From positions 2,294,001 to 2,358,000 of the forward strand of contig CADCXA010000006.1 of the NCBI GenBank assembly GCA_902806565.1: DNA of 64,000 nucleotides, written 5' to 3'. Under the pieces are notes generated by a model. It searched no databases. It was not told where the DNA came from and worked only from the letters and a program-made list of their open reading frames with translations. Shown here piece by piece: positions 58,763-64,000 of the stretch (positions within the stretch are counted from its first letter, which is position 1; each line of letters opens with the position of its first letter). Source of the DNA: Hypoxylon rubiginosum. Lineage: Eukaryota; Ascomycota; Sordariomycetes; Xylariales; Hypoxylaceae. The position numbers were made by a program, and so were the translations under genes.

Positions 58763-60813
58763 TCAGGGCGCTTCTTCTTCTTGGTCCAACCATCGTGACA
58801 AGGCCCATGAAGTCTTTGCTCCAGGGTCTTTAGCACAAACCTCATCCCGGAGTTCTATAGCGTCGAGACCTTTCCAGTCTTGTAGCCAGCGATGCTTGGC
58901 AGGATCCTGTAAAGTCGAAATTGCCCAATCTCTCCCACCAACTGCTTCATCAACTAGAAGATTCACCATCCCCAGGGTGCTATCTTTTGAAGGCGAAAGA
59001 TGTATATTGTGTTGACATCCTGCTTGGCATACGCTCTTGGACACGCGGAGTCGCAAATCGTCGGTCACATCACCAACATGCCGCCCTGTATCTTGTCGAA
59101 ATCCAAAGGAATCTTCTTTGTCAACCTGTCGGACGCCATTCCTAGCTCGCTCCCAGTACTAGGTAAAATATATGTATCGACGATGACAATTTTCGCGCAG
59201 CCACGGCCAAAGTTCCAACTCAATTTCTTCCATCTTGACATATCCAAATGGGCGCCAGGCCACAGTCCTGGATGAAGAGTCCTGCAGCTTGAAGTTGTGT
59301 CGATACCGGAGCAGGTCGGCGCGCGGTACCGAATCAGACGGTTGCGTGTACGTGGACGGGTTTTCATCGTCTAGAAACGACTGCTTAGCGCCGGTCCAGG
59401 CAGAAACCATGGGGTCCGGGGCGGAAAGGGATCCGTATCCGTATTTTTCCTCGAGAGTCTCGAATATCGTCGGATCCAGTCCAGAGGCTCCAGATCGTCG
59501 AGTGCAAAAACCACCAGCCACCAAATGCCGACTTTTGGTCGGCGAAGGATGAAGGTCTTTACTAAGGTCTGTAAGTCTCGAGGTTTCATTGCGGGCTGTA
59601 AGACCTCTAAAATCGAGGCAAGCCATGGGCTTACAAGGTTACACTCGATATCAGGTTGCCAGAAAATGCTCCGAAGCGTTGACCCCAGCAACCCGGGCTG
59701 CATACTTAGTGTCATGAAATATGGTGCGTCCTCGACGTATTGGCAAATATGTTGATCGGTGCCCTGCGTACTCGCAGATCGGCTTCTTTTAAGCGAAGAG
59801 TAAGGGAAAACAGGGTGTGTGTTCATTGTCCGGTAGAAGGGGATCAGCAGTGCTGCAAGGAAAGCCATTAGGTAGGGTGCTAATGGCGTAGCATCTTTGC
59901 CCTGGGCCTGCCTGTCTCCTATACCGAATAAATGGCACAACTCGATGAGCAGCTCTGTTGCCTCGGAAGAGCTTGGCGCATATCCTTCATCTAAGGTCCT
60001 TTGGGTGGCGGGTTTCGTGTCTTGATCAATAATGAGACATGGAACGCTAGGACTAAGGCAAGCAGTCCATGGTGGGAGCCCTTTACCTTCGGGCGACCAA
60101 CCAAGGCGCAGTGATAAGTCGGTGCACAGCCATCTTGTGAGCGCATTAGAAGCGCCATGGATGAAGATAGTCGCCCTTGAGGATTTAGCAGGGCTTGCAC
60201 TGGGACAAAGACGATGTTTCGAATAGTGTACCTTTCTGCCTTGCAGTTCGAGAAAGCGAACAGAGAGAATATATGACCAGCACAGGGTCAGAATAGCAAT
60301 ACTATCAGCCAATCTCAGACTGTCGTCTAGATATGAAGAGCCAGCTTCTTCGGAGAGTTCAGATAACATAGGATCTTCGATGTGCAGCTGGAAGGTGATA
60401 CGGCGACCGTACATCAGTTCGGGGTCCCAGCCATCTCTATCATCATTACAAGGCCTATTCGTACGTTCATTTCCATCATCACTCTCGGTGATACCATCCC
60501 CTTCCAGGCGCCATTGCGGTCGACCATGGAGCGTACCGGTGCGAGGCAACTTTGTTGGCAACCGCGGAATGTCGCTGATGGCTGTGTAAGGATCAAGAAG
60601 ATTCGTGGGCCACAGACCGCGTGGACAAGATTTGGCCTGGTCGACGAAAAAGGACCAAGTCTCTTGCCCGTTGTGGAAGATACGGCAGATATCGGATTGA
60701 GACGGAATAAGACAGTCGTCCTCTTCACCTACGAGCTGCGCAGGCGCGCTGCATCGCGATGATGACAAGATCGATGTATCAGATCCATGCGATTCAGCAT
60801 CGGAGTGTTCCAT
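58763..60813 (-). pseudogene. Uncharacterised fungal protein gene, broken by a frameshift and a TAG
   Basis: The coding potential runs from the ATG at 60813 to the stop at 58763, about 680 codons, with two breaks. The first is a one-base frameshift at about 59455. Upstream the frame reads LDDLEPLDWIRRY and downstream, one base out of step, ETLEEKYGYGSLSAPDPMVS. The second is a TAG at 59159-59161, with the frame open on both sides. The protein has an acidic, Ser-rich start, a middle region with hydrophobic helices, and a late WRPFGYVKMEEIELELWPWL segment. It resembles a family of long uncharacterised fungal proteins. The frameshift could be a sequencing error; if real, the gene is decayed. Confidence 0.6.
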
Positions 60814-61740
60814 GGAGTCATCCAAGCCCTGCTACATGCGTTCCTATTTAGGTACGAAGTAGCTTCGTCACTAACGAGTTCCGGTAGTTTTGGTTTTGTG
60901 AAGGGATGGCCAATTCTAATTCACCGTGAACGATATAATCCTGAGTTATAGAGGGTATGCGCTGTAACTCACTGTAACTATAGCGGGGTTTGGTACTAAG
61001 CTCCTTGTATGTGTAGGGCATTTATAGTAACACTTAGGAGGTTGATTAAGCGATTGTTAAGCCATGGCTGAACCATGGTTTAAAGGCCTTATAGAACATC
61101 TATGTTTTTATTATATATCTAGTATCGAGCTCGTTCATAAGTATAATTCAATTATAAGCCAGTTGCGATTTTATTGTAATTATTGTATATTAATTCCTGT
61201 ATATATTGGGGTACACGCGAAGCCGTTGTTGAGCCGTTGTTGAGCCATTGCTGAGTTATTGTTGAGCTAAGGTTATCTGTGACCAGATGTTTGTTTATCC
61301 AGGGAGGTCGGTGTACTACTACTCAATTGTACTGGGCCTATTACCTACTTAATGCCTGGCCTGTTAGTTGTATTACATTGGTTAGGAGCCAAATTGAGGA
61401 TCTCTTCTCTCCCGACTTAGTACTTTTTACTCATGTCGTGCCTGTAGTGCCCGTCACGAGGCCGACTATGCGATGAAGAAATAACTAGGGATGTTGATAC
61501 GTGGAGAGTTACGAACTTCATAGTCATCAGGCTTCAGAAGGTGGGAATAAGGGGCCTAGAAATAAAGGGGCTTATCCTCATTCTATCTCCCTCTTATGCC
61601 AATTAACAGACCTGTGATCCTACCCAGATAGTAAGGAGATTTTCGTCAAATAACTTAGGTTAGGTATCTTTTAAGTACGTAAAGTAGATAGCTGAAATCC
61701 GAAAGGAAGAAAAGGAGACAAGAAAGAACAGAGAAACCCT
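60814..61740. other. Intergenic region
   Basis: This AT-rich spacer holds an imperfect inverted repeat at 61057-61085 (two CCATGG cores) and the 11-base tandem repeat at 61221-61264. No gene was seen. Confidence 0.5.
61221..61264. repeat. 11-base tandem repeat
   Basis: Four units of AGCCGTTGTTG are present; the last two are diverged. Confidence 0.85.
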
Positions 61741-63997
61741 TCAAATCCTCAATTTCTCGAGAATCGACTCCAAGCTCATTTTACGGTACGCATTCTTGAG
61801 TACTTGCCGCCATTCGGGCTTTCTAACTCCCCAGATCAACAGCCCTGCTAAACCGTAAGTAGCCCCGGCTACGAGGGCTATTGTCGCAATAAACGCGGTC
61901 TTCTGATTAGAATCATCCCAGTTGAAAAGCTCCAAAGCAAAGAGTGCCTACGTAGTGTGTCAGTGAGCTTTAGCCCTAAGCATTGAGATGATAAAGCTAA
62001 GAGTCGCAATGGAAAGGAAGCCAGGAAATTGCTGATACGTACAGTAACGAAATTTAATGGTAGGTAGAAGATAGTGACGATCGTGAAGACTAGGATGTAG
62101 TGGTTGAGTTGTGCCGATTTCGTTGCCTCATTGATAGACGTTGCATTGAAGAGCTATATCCACATAGCACTTAGTTCACTTCTCCGAGCCTGTGTTTCGT
62201 AGGTAGGGTGAAACTTACTCCATCTCTAAGACTTTCTACCTCCTCCCGCTTCTTGGAAATGCGATCCAAAAGATCAGCCCCAATGCGTTGTTGGTGAGAG
62301 ATGACGCTTTCCCAATTTCGCTTGAACGCCTTAACTGCACTGCGCTGCGCTTCAGGCGAGTCGGGGAGAAACGTTATCTTTTGTTTGCGTTCGATAGAAA
62401 AGTGTTCATCTTCCATTTCATCGACAAGACGACGCAAATCGTTCATACTTTCTTGTATCCATTCCGAAGCAATGCGCAGGACCTGGAGAATGGCGAAGTA
62501 GAACTCGGACAACTGAAATTCCCTGCTATCGTACATCATTTCCAGCCGCCTTTCATGAGATAGAATGCAGTTGAGCTAAATAATCGGTTTGTTAGACGAA
62601 GCCTTTACCGCTAGGAAACTGATGAATACTCACGTCCGTTTTCAGTGCCTTGTCAATGTAGTCAAGTAGGCCGGCCCAATGTGATTTCGAATATTCACAG
62701 AGCAACCGAATTCGTAACGCAAACGCTGCAACCCCCGTGGCGCGGACGGAAGGGTGTATATTTGCATTGTTCCACTGATGAACATCGTGGATATCGGGGT
62801 GTGCCTCTCGGTCATCCATCAGTACTACCATGGAAAAGATGGGTAGATCCATTGCCCAGGTTGTCTTCAACCCAACCGAGTAACGCATTTCCCTGAAATA
62901 TATATCTTCTAGAGCGTTCGGCGGAGTGAGGATCCCTGTTGCTCGCTCCAATTCACATTCTTCTTCATCGGGTTCCCTCCAGGCGCTTAAAACCCGCATA
63001 TGGTATTGGAAGAAAAGATCCGTGTCATCTTTTTGAGGTACCGAATAAAGCGAGTGATTTCGGGACCACTCGCTCGTATATTGAAAGAGGAAGCTGTCGA
63101 TCATCGCTTTTTCTCGCCAGCAATCTAGGGGACTGGGGTTCCTCCAAAGCTGTGCGACGATTACAGAAACGTGCAGCTTATACCAGGGGGTATGGGAGCA
63201 CAAAGTCCTAAGAGAGAATGGTAAGTTACAATATAAAATACTGTGATAACCTTATGTTGAGCTCTCACCATTCTTTCCCGAATCGCTGTCCTTTCCAAGC
63301 CGGATTACATTCGTTTAACTCCCCGCTGATGAACTGGATTATCGTTTTAGTCTAGAAGCCGTATTAGAAGTGAGAATTAGACGCCTACCACTCTTTCTTT
63401 GATTATTGGGGGGACTTGGTCCATTCTTCCCAAGTTAGACTCAAGTGGACAAACGTAGCCCATTGAGTCGTAACTTAACTCCTGCAAATTCAACCACTGT
63501 TGCCGATCAACATCTTGAAACTTCCATACACATATCTCGGTTAAACCTCTTGACGGCGGGTGGAGGGGCAATCGTGACATCATTGGCTTAAACTCGCCGG
63601 GAGTAGACGACTCCTGCGGATAGGAATAGAAGATATCGTACTTGGGAAGTTGGTTGATTTGGTACCCAACAGTGGCCGTTTCATCGTATCCCTCTGCTTT
63701 CGGTCGGAGAGTGTCGAGTGCTATCGCGGGGAGCGCTTCTCTAGGAATCTCAATAGAGAATTTTTTTGCTGCCGCAATGATTACCTCGCGAAGTACACTA
63801 GTATCAGTGGCTAACGCTTCTGCACGCAAATCAGCAGCCCTGCGATGAGGGGAAGGTGAACTGGTTTGGGAATCGTGGTTGTCTAGCTCACTGTGTGATG
63901 TGCTATCGGGATAGGAATGCTGGCTCATGTCGTCTACTATTTCTTTTCCCCGAAGGAGATTACCGTCGCTTCTAGACGCCATCGTGGCATCTGCCAT
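61741..63997 (-). CDS. CorA-like two-helix membrane protein
   Basis: Six exons (63997-63389, 63351-63269, 63207-62634, 62575-62219, 62153-62043, 61947-61741) encode 646 residues. A long soluble N-terminal region ends in a coiled-coil stalk (about 480-560). Two C-terminal membrane helices follow: YILVFTIVTIFYLPLNFVT and TAFIATIALVAGATYGLAGL. The segment LFNATSINEATKSAQLNHY and the YLPLxFVT core match the fungal CorA-like Mg2+ transporter family. The GMN selectivity motif is not conserved; the loop reads ALFALELFNW. A pentameric inner-pore architecture is inferred, but Mg2+ transport is doubtful. The start at 63997 is three bases from the window edge, so upstream coding sequence cannot be excluded. 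Confidence 0.85.
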
Positions 63998-64000
63998 AGT

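Noticed and set aside
1..64000. CRISPR array, phage or bacterial operon features
   Set aside because: Spliceosomal introns and protein content show a fungal nuclear genome, and no such arrays are present.

Overview
This window comes from a filamentous ascomycete (Pezizomycotina, most likely Sordariomycetes). The genes have short introns (about 50-105 bases) with GTAAGT-like donors and CTAAC-like branch points. The protein set is typical of that group: Spt6, an Ste7-type MAP kinase kinase, an Osh3-type oxysterol-binding protein, a CorA-like membrane protein and secreted oxidases. Coding regions are GC-rich and intergenic DNA is AT-rich. Many spacers carry a palindromic TACCTAGGTA-like motif. 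I saw no rRNA gene and no intact tRNA gene. Where I give a spliced model, I checked by hand that the exon lengths keep one reading frame.

Left part (1-13.8 kb): a gene-poor stretch, then three minus-strand genes. These are a Fet3/Abr1-like secreted multicopper oxidase (4175-6063), a secreted GH35 beta-galactosidase (7785-9909) and an Osh3-like GOLD-PH-FFAT-ORD protein (10657-13759).

Accessory island (about 15-24 kb): a diverged tandem array of at least four small Met-Cys proteins ending in a CxxC motif (15342, 19143, 20853, 22555). Their upstream and downstream flanks are also duplicated, and there are probable relics. A DUF4267-type membrane protein gene and a tRNA-derived SINE-like element lie inside the array.

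Housekeeping block (24.5-46.1 kb): an F-box-like fragment; Spt6, then an Ste7/Mst7-type MAPKK on the opposite strand; a HAD phosphatase and, divergent from it, a coiled-coil protein; a GPI-anchored Ser/Thr-rich wall protein sharing an 808-base promoter with a catalytically dead pepsin-fold membrane protein; and a secreted thioredoxin-reductase-like flavoprotein.

Right part (46-64 kb): a repeat-rich region with a minisatellite field (49.2-50.1 kb). Next comes a three-finger C2H2 protein whose frame is interrupted by one TAG set at a perfect hairpin loop, with 271 open codons beyond it. A hypothetical gene encoding a 7-residue repeat follows. A gene-poor stretch carries a Helitron-like 3' end. 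The last genes are an intronless SAM methyltransferase, a fungal unknown broken by a frameshift and a TAG, and a CorA-like two-helix membrane protein at the window edge.

The two observations most worth testing are the small Cys-protein array and the hairpin-TAG in the C2H2 gene. The second matches the known signature of sexual-stage A-to-I mRNA editing in Sordariomycetes.
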